A stretch of 8,160 bases of DNA, from assembly GCA_024636105.1 (NCBI GenBank), contig JAGXHO010000008.1:1-8160 (forward strand). Direction: 5' to 3'. The number at the start of each line of letters is the position of its first letter. The stretch's first letter is position 1. Source of the DNA: Trueperaceae bacterium. GTDB lineage: Bacteria; Deinococcota; Deinococci; Deinococcales; Trueperaceae. The notes under the pieces are model-generated. The model was not told the DNA's origin. It searched no databases and saw nothing but the letters and a program-made list of their open reading frames with translations. The position numbers and the translations under genes are program-made. Shown here piece by piece: positions 1 through 6,560 of the stretch.

Positions 1-1236
1 GAGGTGGACGGCGCCGGGGCAGGCGTCGGCGAGCGGTTCGGCCGCGGCCCCGATCGCCCATACGGGCGCCAGCCCGCGTTCGCTGCAGGCGCGGCCGGCG
101 GCCGCGTGGTGCGCGGCGCTCTCCGACCCGAGCTCGAGCATCGCGCCCAGCACGACGGCGTGCGGCGCGGGTGCGCGAGCGAGCACCTCGAGGGCCTCGG
201 CGACCGAGATCGGGCTGGCGTTGTAGGCGTCGTCGAGGAGCGTCCAACCGCCGAGGTGGTGGCGCGTAAGCCGTCCGGCCTCGAGGCGGGCGTGCGCCAT
301 CCGTTCGGCGGCGCGATCGGCGTCCACGCCGAGGGCGACCGCCATCGCGAGCGCCCCGAGCGCGTTGGTCGCGAGCGCGCGGCCGACGCCCGGGAGGTCG
401 ACGACCACTTCGCCGCCCTCGGCGCGGGCGAGCACGCGGTCGCGGGCGTCGCCGGGCACGAAGCGCCCGGTCCACGCTGGGGGCGGCGTGATGGTGGGCC
501 CCGCCTCGACCTCGGCGTGGCCACCGGCCTCGAGCTCGTACCGCGCCGTGCGCGCTCGGAGCTCGGGCGCCAGGCGCCGCCAGGCATCGTGCGCGGCGAG
601 CCGGACGCCGGCGGCGGCCTCGATCAGGCGACCCTTCTCGCGCGCGACCGTCGCGACGTCGCCGAGCCGCTCGAGGTGAGCGGGCGCGATGGCGGTGAGC
701 AGGCCGTCGGTGGGGCGCACCAGGTCGAGCAGGCGCTCCATCTCGCCGACGTGGTCGATGCCGAGCTCCAGCACGAGCGGTCGGTCGAGGTCGTCGTCGA
801 TCCAGGCATCGATCAGGACGGTGGCGAGCGCGTGCGGGGTGTTGAGGTTGCCGGGCGAGACGGCCGCGTCGAGTGCCGCTGCGAGGAGCGCCTTCGCGGT
901 GGTCTTGCCGACGCTGCCGGTCACCCCGATCACGCGCCCGCGCCGGGCGGCCCGCGCGGCGTGGCCGAGGTCGAGCAGGGCGGCTCCGGCGTCGTCCACG
1001 AGCACGGCGCCGGCCCGTGGGCGGTCGGTGATGACGAAGGCCGCGCCGCGGGCGAGGGCGTCGTCGGCGAAGCGTTCTCCGTGGGCGCGCGCGCCCGCCA
1101 TCGCCACGAAGGCGTCGCCGGGGCGCACGCGATCGCTGTGGAAGCGCACGCCCCGCGCGCCGCCGTCCGGCAGCGGCGGAAGCTCGCGGATCCGAGGTCC
1201 GAGCCAGCGGCGCAGGGTCGGGGCGTCGAGGTTCAT
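1..1236 (-). CDS. murF: UDP-N-acetylmuramoyl-tripeptide--D-alanyl-D-alanine ligase (MurF), 3' end cut by window
   Basis: Cytoplasmic ATP-dependent ligase that adds D-Ala-D-Ala to the UDP-MurNAc-tripeptide, the last cytoplasmic step in making the peptidoglycan pentapeptide. The frame is open from ATG at 1236 to the window edge, giving 412 residues; MurF is usually about 450, so only a short C-terminal part is missing. Visible motifs are the Mur-ligase P-loop VIGVTGSVGKTT (about residues 102-113, Lys111), ELGIDHVGEME (157 onward, matching the ELGxxHxGE block of MurF), AHLERLGD, REKGRLIEA, and the MurF hallmark DDAYNASP (335-342), usually DDAYNANP. The start is supported by GGGAGG at 1244-1249, 7 nt upstream. 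It follows ftsI on the same strand after a 188-nt gap, so it belongs to the dcw cluster but may be transcribed separately. MurE is less likely because of the DDAYNASP motif. Confidence 0.93.
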   Translation of the reverse strand, partial: MNLDAPTLRRWLGPRIRELPPLPDGGARGVRFHSDRVRPGDAFVAMAGARAHGERFADDALARGAAFVITDRPRAGAVLVDDAGAALLDLGHAARAARRGRVIGVTGSVGKTTAKALLAAALDAAVSPGNLNTPHALATVLIDAWIDDDLDRPLVLELGIDHVGEMERLLDLVRPTDGLLTAIAPAHLERLGDVATVAREKGRLIEAAAGVRLAAHDAWRRLAPELRARTARYELEAGGHAEVEAGPTITPPPAWTGRFVPGDARDRVLARAEGGEVVVDLPGVGRALATNALGALAMAVALGVDADRAAERMAHARLEAGRLTRHHLGGWTLLDDAYNASPISVAEALEVLARAPAPHAVVLGAMLELGSESAAHHAAAGRACSERGLAPVWAIGAAAEPLADACPGAVHL

Positions 1237-1287
1237 CAGCGTGCCTCCCGAGGGTCGTGGTGCGGTCGGAGCGGCGCCCTCCGCGCC

Positions 1288-1327
1288 AACTCACATGTGC
1301 ATATTACACAACATACACATAGTGCGT
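1288..1327 (-). promoter_or_regulatory. AT-rich island upstream of murF, candidate promoter/operator
   Basis: This is a sharply AT-rich patch in otherwise very GC-rich DNA, 52-91 nt upstream of the murF start. On the minus strand it contains TAATAT (1306-1301), which fits a TAnnnT -10 element. It also has nested dyads: CACATGTG, TGTG-N7-CACA, and an imperfect ATGTGTAT/ATGCACAT pair. No convincing -35 is visible. A promoter for murF, perhaps with a bound regulator, is the simplest reading; the regulator cannot be named from sequence. Confidence 0.4.
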
Positions 1328-1368
1328 GTGTGCAGCGGCGGCGCCGGTCTGCGCCCAGTCCGCGCCGC

Positions 1369-1442
1369 GCGGTGCGCGCGGTGCGCGTCTTGTGCGCACC
1401 GCAACGTGCGGCGGTGCGCGTCCTTCAGCGCACCGCCGCACG
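1369..1442. repeat. Five copies of a 9-mer forming two adjacent hairpins at the ftsI 3' end
   Basis: The 9-mer GCGGTGCGC occurs exactly five times in 68 bp: plus orientation at 1369-1377, 1378-1386 and 1411-1419, and inverted at 1394-1402 and 1428-1436. It builds two perfect hairpins: 1378-1386 with 1394-1402 (9 bp, 7-nt loop), and 1405-1419 with 1428-1442 (15 bp, 8-nt loop). The ftsI stop codon (1425-1427) lies in the loop of the larger one, and its right arm encodes the last FtsI residues. No U-run follows either stem on the minus strand, so a classic intrinsic terminator is not shown. The structure may attenuate transcription, protect the ftsI mRNA 3' end, or be a REP-like element. Confidence 0.75.
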
Positions 1443-2897
1443 CGCCCATTCAGGAGCATCCGCCGCCACCGCCCAGTGCGCGACGACCTCCGCGCCGATC
1501 GCCCGGAACAGCGGGGCGGCGACGAGCGTCGACGACGACGCCAGCGTCGGTTCGTGCACGGTGACGACCATGACCACCTCCGGACGGTCGGCGGGGAACA
1601 TGCCGGCGAACGTGAGGGCGTACGCGCCGGCGACGTAGCCGCCGCGGGCGGCGTCGTACACGTCCGCGGTACCGGTCTTGCCGGCCGTTGCGATCCCTGG
1701 CAGGCGCGCGCTGCGGAGGCTGCCGGCGTCCACCGTGTACGTGAGCATGCTGCGGACCTCGCGCGCGACCTCGGGCGACAGGACGCGATGCGGTGCCGGC
1801 ACGGCCTCGTCCTCGACGAGTCGTGGCGGCACGTACAGGCCGTCTTGGGCGAGCACGGCGTACGCGGCGGCGAGTTGGAGGCTGGTGGTCGACACCCCCT
1901 GGCCGATCGCCATGGTCGCGTGGTCTTGGGGCACCCAGCGCTCCGGACCGGGGAGCGCCCCCGAGCGCGTGTAGGCCGAGCGCAGCGCCATCGGTTGACC
2001 GAAGCCGAAGCCGGCGATCCAGGCGTGCCACTCCGCGCTCGCGAAGCGCTCCGACAGGGCGATGGTGCCGGTGTTGCTCGAGTACCGCAAGATGTCGGCC
2101 GCCGTCAGCTCGGGCTCGTGGGACGCGACGTCGCGGAAGGTCTGCCGACCGACGCGCACCGTCGGCGGCGTCGCGATCAGCTCGGTGGTCGTCAAGCGCC
2201 CGGTCTCGAGCAGCGCGGCGACCAGGAACGGCTTCATGACCGAGCCCGGCTCGAACTGCTGCAGGAGCGCGCGGTTCTGGCGGTCGGCCTCGGGCGTCGC
2301 GGCGAAGGCGTTCGGATCGAAGGTGGGCGAGCTCGCGGCGGCGAGGATGCGGCCCGTGCCGACCTCGAGGAGGACGGCGGTGGCGGCGACGGCGCCGGTC
2401 TCGGCGACCGCGGTCGCGAGGTGCGCTTCGGCGGCGGCCTGCACCGCGGCGTCGAGCGTGAGGGTCACGTGCTCCCCGGCCTGGAGCCGCGCGTCGAGGC
2501 TGAGCTCGAGGCCCTCGAGGCCGTAGTTGCCCGTAGCTTGGAGCGCCCCCGTGAAGCCGACGAGCGAGCCCGCGAGGCTCGCTTGCGGGTACCGGCGTGC
2601 CTCCACCGGCCCTTCGGCGAGCACGGCGCCATCGCCGGTGACGATCGTGCCGCGGATCGTCGGCTCGACGACGCCGCCGGGCCACGTCGGCGCACCGTGC
2701 TGCTGCAGCGCGAAGCCGAACAGCGCGGCGAGCAGCGGCACCACGGCCGCCAAGCCCACGAGGACGCCGCGGTGCATCCGCAGCTCGGTCGGTTCATCAC
2801 CCCTGGGTCGACGGACCGTCGTGCGGTCCGGCGGGCGGACCGGCGAACGGCGGGCGTCTGCGCTGGGTGGCGTCATCGTGCGGGAGCTCAGCGCCAT
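1425..2897 (-). CDS. ftsI: Class B penicillin-binding protein, septal transpeptidase (FtsI/PBP3-like), short form
   Basis: D,D-transpeptidase that crosslinks septal peptidoglycan with FtsW; anchored in the inner membrane with its catalytic domain outside. From ATG 2897 it has 490 residues. In order: a basic cytoplasmic tail (1-43), one membrane segment (about 44-64), a shortened N-terminal region (RGTIVTGDGAVLA at 82-94, then YPQASLAGSLVGF and YGLEGLELSLD), and the transpeptidase domain with all three active-site motifs: SVMK (Ser219, Lys222), SSN (273-275) and KTGT (406-409). Usual FtsI length is 550-600; most of the pedestal between RGxI and YPxxxLA is missing, leaving about 8 residues. The start overlaps the FtsL-like stop by 10 nt and has GGAG about 11 nt upstream. 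ATG 2876 is a possible alternative start. The position after ftsL favours FtsI over another class B PBP. Confidence 0.88.
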   Translation of the reverse strand: MALSSRTMTPPSADARRSPVRPPDRTTVRRPRGDEPTELRMHRGVLVGLAAVVPLLAALFGFALQQHGAPTWPGGVVEPTIRGTIVTGDGAVLAEGPVEARRYPQASLAGSLVGFTGALQATGNYGLEGLELSLDARLQAGEHVTLTLDAAVQAAAEAHLATAVAETGAVAATAVLLEVGTGRILAAASSPTFDPNAFAATPEADRQNRALLQQFEPGSVMKPFLVAALLETGRLTTTELIATPPTVRVGRQTFRDVASHEPELTAADILRYSSNTGTIALSERFASAEWHAWIAGFGFGQPMALRSAYTRSGALPGPERWVPQDHATMAIGQGVSTTSLQLAAAYAVLAQDGLYVPPRLVEDEAVPAPHRVLSPEVAREVRSMLTYTVDAGSLRSARLPGIATAGKTGTADVYDAARGGYVAGAYALTFAGMFPADRPEVVMVVTVHEPTLASSSTLVAAPLFRAIGAEVVAHWAVAADAPEWARAAVR

Positions 2898-3214
2898 ACG
2901 GTTCGGATCTCCAGGGCCGGGCCGGGGAGCCTCGGAGGGTCGGTCGGGGGCAGGCCGGGCGCGACCGCGATCACGTCCAGCGCGTCCGGGGCGGGCACCA
3001 TCCCCGCGGCGCGCGCCCAGGACGTGACGGCGAGCGGCCCGTTCACTGCAGCCGCGTCCGAGCGCCGGGCGGCGAGGTCGACGAGCGCGAGCTCCTTGGC
3101 CGCCAACAGGTCGACCTGCCGGTCGAGGCGGATCTGCGACGCGGCGCCGACGGCGGCCAGCGCTAGGAGCAAGGTGCCGAAGACGCCCGCGGCCACGATC
3201 GCGAGGCGGCTCAC
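2888..3214 (-). CDS. ftsL: Small bitopic membrane protein, FtsL-like division protein
   Basis: A 108-residue protein starting at GTG 3214, which overlaps the rsmH stop as GTGA. It has one hydrophobic segment near the N-terminus (about residues 4-26, LAIVAAGVFGTLLLALAAVG) and then an Arg/Lys/Glu/Ala/Leu-rich stretch (about 27-56) that could form a coiled coil. The tail is proline-rich (PGLPPTDPPRLPGP). FtsL proteins are about 100-120 residues, with this single-TM plus coiled-coil plan and little sequence conservation. They form the FtsQLB complex that activates FtsWI. The call rests on architecture and on its place between rsmH and ftsI, the standard ftsL slot, not on a recognised motif. The 10-nt overlap with ftsI suggests coupled translation. 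Confidence 0.7.
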   Translation of the reverse strand: MSRLAIVAAGVFGTLLLALAAVGAASQIRLDRQVDLLAAKELALVDLAARRSDAAAVNGPLAVTSWARAAGMVPAPDALDVIAVAPGLPPTDPPRLPGPALEIRTVWR

Positions 3215-4122
3215 GCCGCACCCGCCGCGGAGGCGACCTTGACCGCGACGCGGAGCTTGGCGCTGCGCGCGCGGGGGTTGGCGTCGATCTCGGATGGCGT
3301 GGCCTCGAGCGGTCGTTTGGTGCGCGCCTCGACGTCCGCCCGGTCGCGCAGCGCGTGCTTGACCACGCGGTCCTCGAGCGAGTGGTAGGCCAGCACCGCG
3401 AGGCGGCCGCCGGGCACCAGGGCGTCGATGGCGGCGTTCAAGCCCGCCTCGAGGGCGCCCAGCTCGTCGTTGACGACGATGCGCAGCGCCTGGAAGGTGC
3501 GGCGTGCGGGGTGGTCGCGCCGCGGTCCAGGTGGGTAGGCGCGTTGGATGACCTCGACGAGGCGCCCGGTGGTCTCGATCGGCGCCTCGTCGCGCGCGGC
3601 CACGATCGCGTGGGCGAGGCGGCGGCTGTGGCGCTCCTCGCCGTACTTGTGCAGCCACGCGGCCAGGTCGGCGACCTCGGCGTCGCGGATCAGGTCGGCT
3701 GCGCTCGGACCGGTGCCGCTCATGCGCATGTCGAGCGGGCCGTCGTGCCGGAAGGCGAAACCGCGGGGCCCCTCGTCGAGCTGCATGGAGCTGACGCCGA
3801 GGTCGAGCAGCACGCCGTCGACGGCCTCGAGGTCGGCCGCCCGCAGGTGATCGGCGAGGTCGCGGAAGTTCCCGGCGCCGAAGCGGAAGCGCTCGCGTGG
3901 ATCGGCGACGCCGGCGGTGCGGAGGTCGGCGTCGAGCGACTCGGCATGGGCCTTGGCGGTGGGGTCGCGGTCGATGCCGACCACCTTGGCGCCACGGGCG
4001 AGGAGGGCGCGCGTGTGGCCGCCGGCACCGAACGTACCGTCGACGAACCAGCGGTCCTCGAGCGGCGCCAGCGCCTCGAGGCAACGTTCGAGCATCACGG
4101 GGACGTGGGGGGCGTCGGTCAT
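3211..4122 (-). CDS. rsmH: 16S rRNA (cytosine-1402-N4)-methyltransferase RsmH (MraW)
   Basis: SAM-dependent enzyme that N4-methylates C1402 of 16S rRNA in the ribosomal P site. It is 303 residues, close to the usual ~310. Visible blocks are HVPVMLERCLEAL at the N-terminus, the SAM-binding VDGTFGAGGHT (27-37), DRD at 51-53, the family signature LLDLGVSSMQLDE (105-117) leading into GFAFRHDGPLDMRM (121-134), KYGEER (159-164), AYHSLEDR (ending at residue 252) and the C-terminal NPRARSAKLRV. ATG 4122 overlaps the mraZ stop as ATGA, and the gene's own stop overlaps the next gene's GTG start, so it sits inside a coupled operon. An upstream in-frame extension is open but lies within mraZ and has no homology-like content. 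Confidence 0.97.
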   Translation of the reverse strand: MTDAPHVPVMLERCLEALAPLEDRWFVDGTFGAGGHTRALLARGAKVVGIDRDPTAKAHAESLDADLRTAGVADPRERFRFGAGNFRDLADHLRAADLEAVDGVLLDLGVSSMQLDEGPRGFAFRHDGPLDMRMSGTGPSAADLIRDAEVADLAAWLHKYGEERHSRRLAHAIVAARDEAPIETTGRLVEVIQRAYPPGPRRDHPARRTFQALRIVVNDELGALEAGLNAAIDALVPGGRLAVLAYHSLEDRVVKHALRDRADVEARTKRPLEATPSEIDANPRARSAKLRVAVKVASAAGAA

Positions 4123-4547
4123 CCGACGAGTTCCCGGAGCAGGTCGGGGGCGGGTGGGCTGGCTTGGACCTCTTCGAGGACCGCGTGCCAGCGCGGCTCG
4201 CTCCAGATCTCGAGGCGGTTGGGGGCGCCGGCGACGACGACGTTGCCCGAGGCCTGGGCGAAGTCGCGCAGTGCTGGCGGGAGCGTGACGCGCCCTGCGG
4301 CGTCGAGCTTCGCGCGGCTGGCGCCCGAGTAGAAGAAGCGCACGAACGAGCGCGCGGCGGGGTCGGTCAACGGCAACTCGGTCAGGCGCTCCTCGATGCG
4401 GTGCCAGGCCGACATCGGGAAGACGTAGAGGCACCCCTCCATGCCGCGCGTGATCACCATGCCGTCGTCCACGAAGTCTCGGAACGAGGGGGGCACGACG
4501 ACGCGGCCCTTGTCGTCGACGGTGTAGGAGAACTCACCGAAGGGCAT
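4119..4547 (-). CDS. mraZ: MraZ transcriptional regulator of the dcw cluster
   Basis: MraZ is an AbrB-like DNA-binding protein that binds direct repeats upstream of its own operon. This one has 142 residues, the usual length, with the two tandem MraZ half-domains: DDKGRVVVPPSFRDF (11-25) and DAAGRVTLPPALRDF (82-96). Each carries the DxxGR-xxxPP signature. GMEGCLYVFP (35-44) and the FFYSGA block (71-76) are also typical. ATG 4547 is supported by GAGG at 4555-4558, 7 nt upstream. It is the first gene of the coupled mraZ-rsmH-ftsL-ftsI run. The candidate binding array at 4678-4747 lies about 130 nt upstream, as expected for autoregulation. Confidence 0.96.
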   Translation of the reverse strand: MPFGEFSYTVDDKGRVVVPPSFRDFVDDGMVITRGMEGCLYVFPMSAWHRIEERLTELPLTDPAARSFVRFFYSGASRAKLDAAGRVTLPPALRDFAQASGNVVVAGAPNRLEIWSEPRWHAVLEEVQASPPAPDLLRELVG

Positions 4548-4672
4548 GCCCCCACCTCACCCCACTCGGCCGAGCGCGCCAACGCGTGGCGGGGGCCATG
4601 CGGAGGTGCGTCGGGAAGGGCGTTGGGGACGGTGGTGCATGGCGATGGCGAGCCTCCTCGGCGGGATGCTCG

Positions 4673-4681
4673 AGGATACCA
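4673..4681 (-). promoter_or_regulatory. Candidate extended -10 promoter for mraZ operon
   Basis: The minus strand reads TGGTATCCT: a TATCCT hexamer (TAnnnT class) directly preceded by TGG, as in extended -10 promoters. No good -35 hexamer is seen. The same 9-mer occurs upstream of the BMP-family gene (6477-6485), which supports a shared promoter element. Transcription would start near 4666, leaving a leader of about 120 nt. The TGG is also the third MraZ-type box, so MraZ binding would cover the promoter. Confidence 0.45.
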
Positions 4682-4702
4682 CGGATTCCCACGAATTCCC
4701 AC
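4678..4702 (-). promoter_or_regulatory. MraZ-box-like direct repeats upstream of mraZ
   Basis: On the minus strand the sequence runs TGGGA-ATTCG-TGGGA-ATCCG-TGGTA, i.e. three TGGNA-type pentamers at exact 10-bp spacing. Known MraZ sites are TGGGN repeats separated by 5 nt upstream of mraZ, so both the motif and the location fit. Further G-rich boxes continue upstream in the same phase to about 4747. Binding would place MraZ over the candidate extended -10 at 4673-4681, consistent with autorepression. Confidence 0.75.
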
Positions 4703-4771
4703 CCTTTCCCCCGAGTCCCCCAAACTCCCCCTTTCGCCCCCCTTTGACCCCGCGCGGGCCACGATCGGGCC

Positions 4772-4803
4772 CAAACGAAGGCGACCCCCGTGAGGGGGCC
4801 GCC
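4772..4803 (-). terminator. Intrinsic terminator of rnpB
   Basis: On the minus strand the rnpB 3' end is followed at once by a 10-bp stem (GGCGGCCCCC with GGGGGTCGCC, one G-U pair) and a TCAC tetraloop at 4803-4780, then TTCGTTT. The GC-rich stem, 4-nt loop and T-rich tail, right after a structured RNA gene and before the mraZ control region, make a good Rho-independent terminator. Confidence 0.75.
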
Positions 4804-4806
4804 GAC

Positions 4807-5213
<407 letters not shown>

Positions 5214-5216
<3 letters not shown>

Positions 5217-5234
5217 TGCTCGATGGTAGCACGC
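5214..5234. promoter_or_regulatory. Candidate rnpB promoter with 7-bp dyad
   Basis: The minus strand has TGCTACCAT (5231-5223), an extended -10-like element whose expected start point, about 7 nt downstream, coincides with the 5' end of RNase P helix P1. The element sits inside a perfect dyad, GCGTGCT/AGCACGC with a 7-nt centre. No -35 is evident, so read-through from the BMP-family gene remains possible. Confidence 0.35.
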
Positions 5235-5236
5235 GC

Positions 5237-5264
5237 AAGGGCGGCCCCCGCAGGGACCGCCCTT
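5237..5264 (-). terminator. Strong hairpin downstream of the BMP-family gene, probable terminator
   Basis: The minus strand forms a 12-bp stem (AAGGGCGGTCCC with GGGGCCGCCCTT, one wobble pair) around a TGCG tetraloop, starting 46 nt after the stop codon. The stem ends in UU but no long U-run follows, so termination may be partial. Its A-rich and U-rich ends would let it work in either direction. A 17-nt palindrome with a one-base centre (5272-5288) lies between it and the stop codon. Confidence 0.6.
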
Positions 5265-5310
5265 CCGCGTTCGCCGTCCAGGACGGCGCTCGAGCCGACC
5301 TACGGCGCCC

Positions 5311-6423
5311 TTACTGCGCGCGGTAGTCGGTGACGGCGAGCTGGCCCGACACGATCATGTCGGTCACTACCTGGAGCTCGGTCACGAGATCGGCCGGGAT
5401 CAGTGCCTCGTTGAAGGCGTCGACCGCGTAGCCGACCCCGTCCTCGGCCAGGCCGAGGTTGAGGGTGCCGGGCTCGAACGTGCCCGCGACGACGTCTTGC
5501 GCCGCGGTGTACGCGGCCAAGTCGACGCGCTTCAGCATCGAGGTCAGGCCGTGGTTGAGGGTGGCGGGGTCACCGTCGGTGTCGCCCAGCGGGTTCTGGT
5601 TGCTGTCGACGCCGATGAAGAACAGGGGCTGCGAGCCGGTCGGGCACGCCGCGTCGTAGCCGGCGTACGTCGGCACCGAAGCGAGCGCTTCGGTGAGCGC
5701 CGTCTCGCGGGTGGCGCCCTGGTAGCACTGCGTCTCCTTGACGAAGTCGATCACGCCGTTGCCGGACGCGCCGGCGGCGGAGAAGAAGATGTCCGCGCCC
5801 TGGGCGCGCTGGGCCGTGGCGAGCTCCTTGGCGCGCGTCGGGTCGTTCCACGCATCGGGGGTGACGCCCACGTAGTTGCTGACGACCGTGCAGTCGGGGC
5901 AGGCGTACGCGACGCCCTCCTGGAAGCCGAGGTCGAAGGCGCGGATCAGCGGGACGTCCATCCCACCGACGAAGCCGACGACGCCGGTCTGCGACAGCGA
6001 ACCGGCGATGTAACCGACGAGGAACGCTCCCTCCTGCTCCTTGAAGACGACCGAACGAATGTTCGGACCCTCGCGGACGTCGTCGATGAGCACGAAGAAG
6101 GTGTCGGGGTACTCGGCAGAGACCGCCGCGATGCCGTCCGCCTGGAGGAAGCCGGGCGAGACGATGAGTTCGGCGCCTTCCGAGGCGATCTGCCGCATGC
6201 CCTGGGCGACGGTGTCCGCCGTGCCCTCGAACTCGAGCAGGTCGATCTCGAGGCCGTCGGCCGCTTCGAGGTCGGCGATGGCGCGCTCCATCCCGCGGAA
6301 CGTGCCCTCGTTGAACGAGCCGTCGAACTTGCCGCCCGCGTCGAAGGTGATGCCGAAGACGTAGTCCTGGGCGATGCCGACCGAGAGCAGTGCGGCGGCG
6401 ACCAGCGTGGCGATTTTGCGCAT
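5311..6423 (-). CDS. BMP/PnrA-family ABC transporter substrate-binding protein
   Basis: Periplasmic solute-binding protein of the basic membrane protein family (PnrA/Med type). Characterised members bind purine nucleosides for ABC uptake. It has 370 residues from ATG 6423, with AGGAGG 4 nt upstream. A signal peptide (about 1-18, MRKIATLVAAALLSVGIA) lacks a lipobox cysteine, so cleavage by signal peptidase I after Ala18 is expected rather than lipidation. Family motifs are KFDGSFNEGTFRGME (32-46, like GGxxDxSFN), FKEQEGAFLVGYIAG (127-141), VGFVGGMDVPLI (149-160), FSAAGASGNGV (214-224), IGVDSNQN (270-277) and LTSMLKRVD. Odd features: CPDC at 175-178, and an insertion of roughly 25 residues bounded by Cys233 and Cys260, so one or two disulfides are likely. 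No permease or ATPase gene is adjacent, so its transporter partners are elsewhere or beyond the window; the ligand is inferred from the family only. Confidence 0.9.
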   Translation of the reverse strand: MRKIATLVAAALLSVGIAQDYVFGITFDAGGKFDGSFNEGTFRGMERAIADLEAADGLEIDLLEFEGTADTVAQGMRQIASEGAELIVSPGFLQADGIAAVSAEYPDTFFVLIDDVREGPNIRSVVFKEQEGAFLVGYIAGSLSQTGVVGFVGGMDVPLIRAFDLGFQEGVAYACPDCTVVSNYVGVTPDAWNDPTRAKELATAQRAQGADIFFSAAGASGNGVIDFVKETQCYQGATRETALTEALASVPTYAGYDAACPTGSQPLFFIGVDSNQNPLGDTDGDPATLNHGLTSMLKRVDLAAYTAAQDVVAGTFEPGTLNLGLAEDGVGYAVDAFNEALIPADLVTELQVVTDMIVSGQLAVTDYRAQ

Positions 6424-6476
6424 GGATCCTCCTGGGGTGCTGGGGGCCGACTTCGCCGGCCCGCGACCTCGAAGGC

Positions 6477-6485
6477 AGGATACCA
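6477..6485 (-). promoter_or_regulatory. Candidate extended -10 promoter for the BMP-family gene
   Basis: The minus strand reads TGGTATCCT, identical over 9 bases to the element upstream of mraZ. It lies 54-62 nt upstream of the BMP start and just after a strong hairpin that closes the NYN gene. No clear -35 is present. The identical match in two separate upstream gaps is the main support. Confidence 0.45.
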
Positions 6486-6491
6486 AGCGCG

Positions 6492-6524
6492 CAGCCGGGC
6501 CCGGTGTGCCGACCGGCCCGGCTG
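6492..6524 (-). terminator. Hairpin after the NYN gene, terminator-like
   Basis: A 13-bp stem with a single bulged base (CAGCCGGGCC-GGT pairing with ACCGGGCCCGGCTG) and a 6-nt loop lies 37 nt downstream of the NYN stop codon and just upstream of the candidate BMP promoter. The tail is GCGCGC, not U-rich, so a Rho-independent terminator is not proven. The position between two genes on the same strand still favours a transcript-end role. Confidence 0.4.
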
Positions 6525-6560
6525 AAGGGATCGTGAAGGGCCGCGCGGTTCGACGGTCGA

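Noticed and set aside
4..1638. Long plus-strand open frame opposite murF and the ftsI 3' end
   Set aside because: The translation is low-complexity Arg/Gly/Ala/Glu text with no motif, and the minus strand carries a clear MurF with a P-loop and DDAYNASP. High GC makes long antisense frames common.
2898..3221. N-terminal extension of FtsI to an upstream ATG at 3221
   Set aside because: It would overlap the whole ftsL-like gene in another frame and gives an Arg/Pro-rich sequence; ATG 2897 keeps the normal tail plus TM layout.
1326..3242. Plus-strand open frame of over 600 codons opposite ftsI and ftsL
   Set aside because: It is the antisense shadow of ftsI, whose SVMK, SSN and KTGT motifs are intact on the minus strand. 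It starts inside the hairpin cluster and has no ribosome binding site or recognisable domain.
4123..4434. N-terminal extension of RsmH
   Set aside because: It lies inside mraZ in another frame; the ATGA junction at 4119-4122 and the normal RsmH length support ATG 4122.
4743..4749. TTTGACC on the plus strand as a -35 element
   Set aside because: No TAnnnT hexamer lies about 17 nt downstream on that strand, and no plus-strand gene follows.
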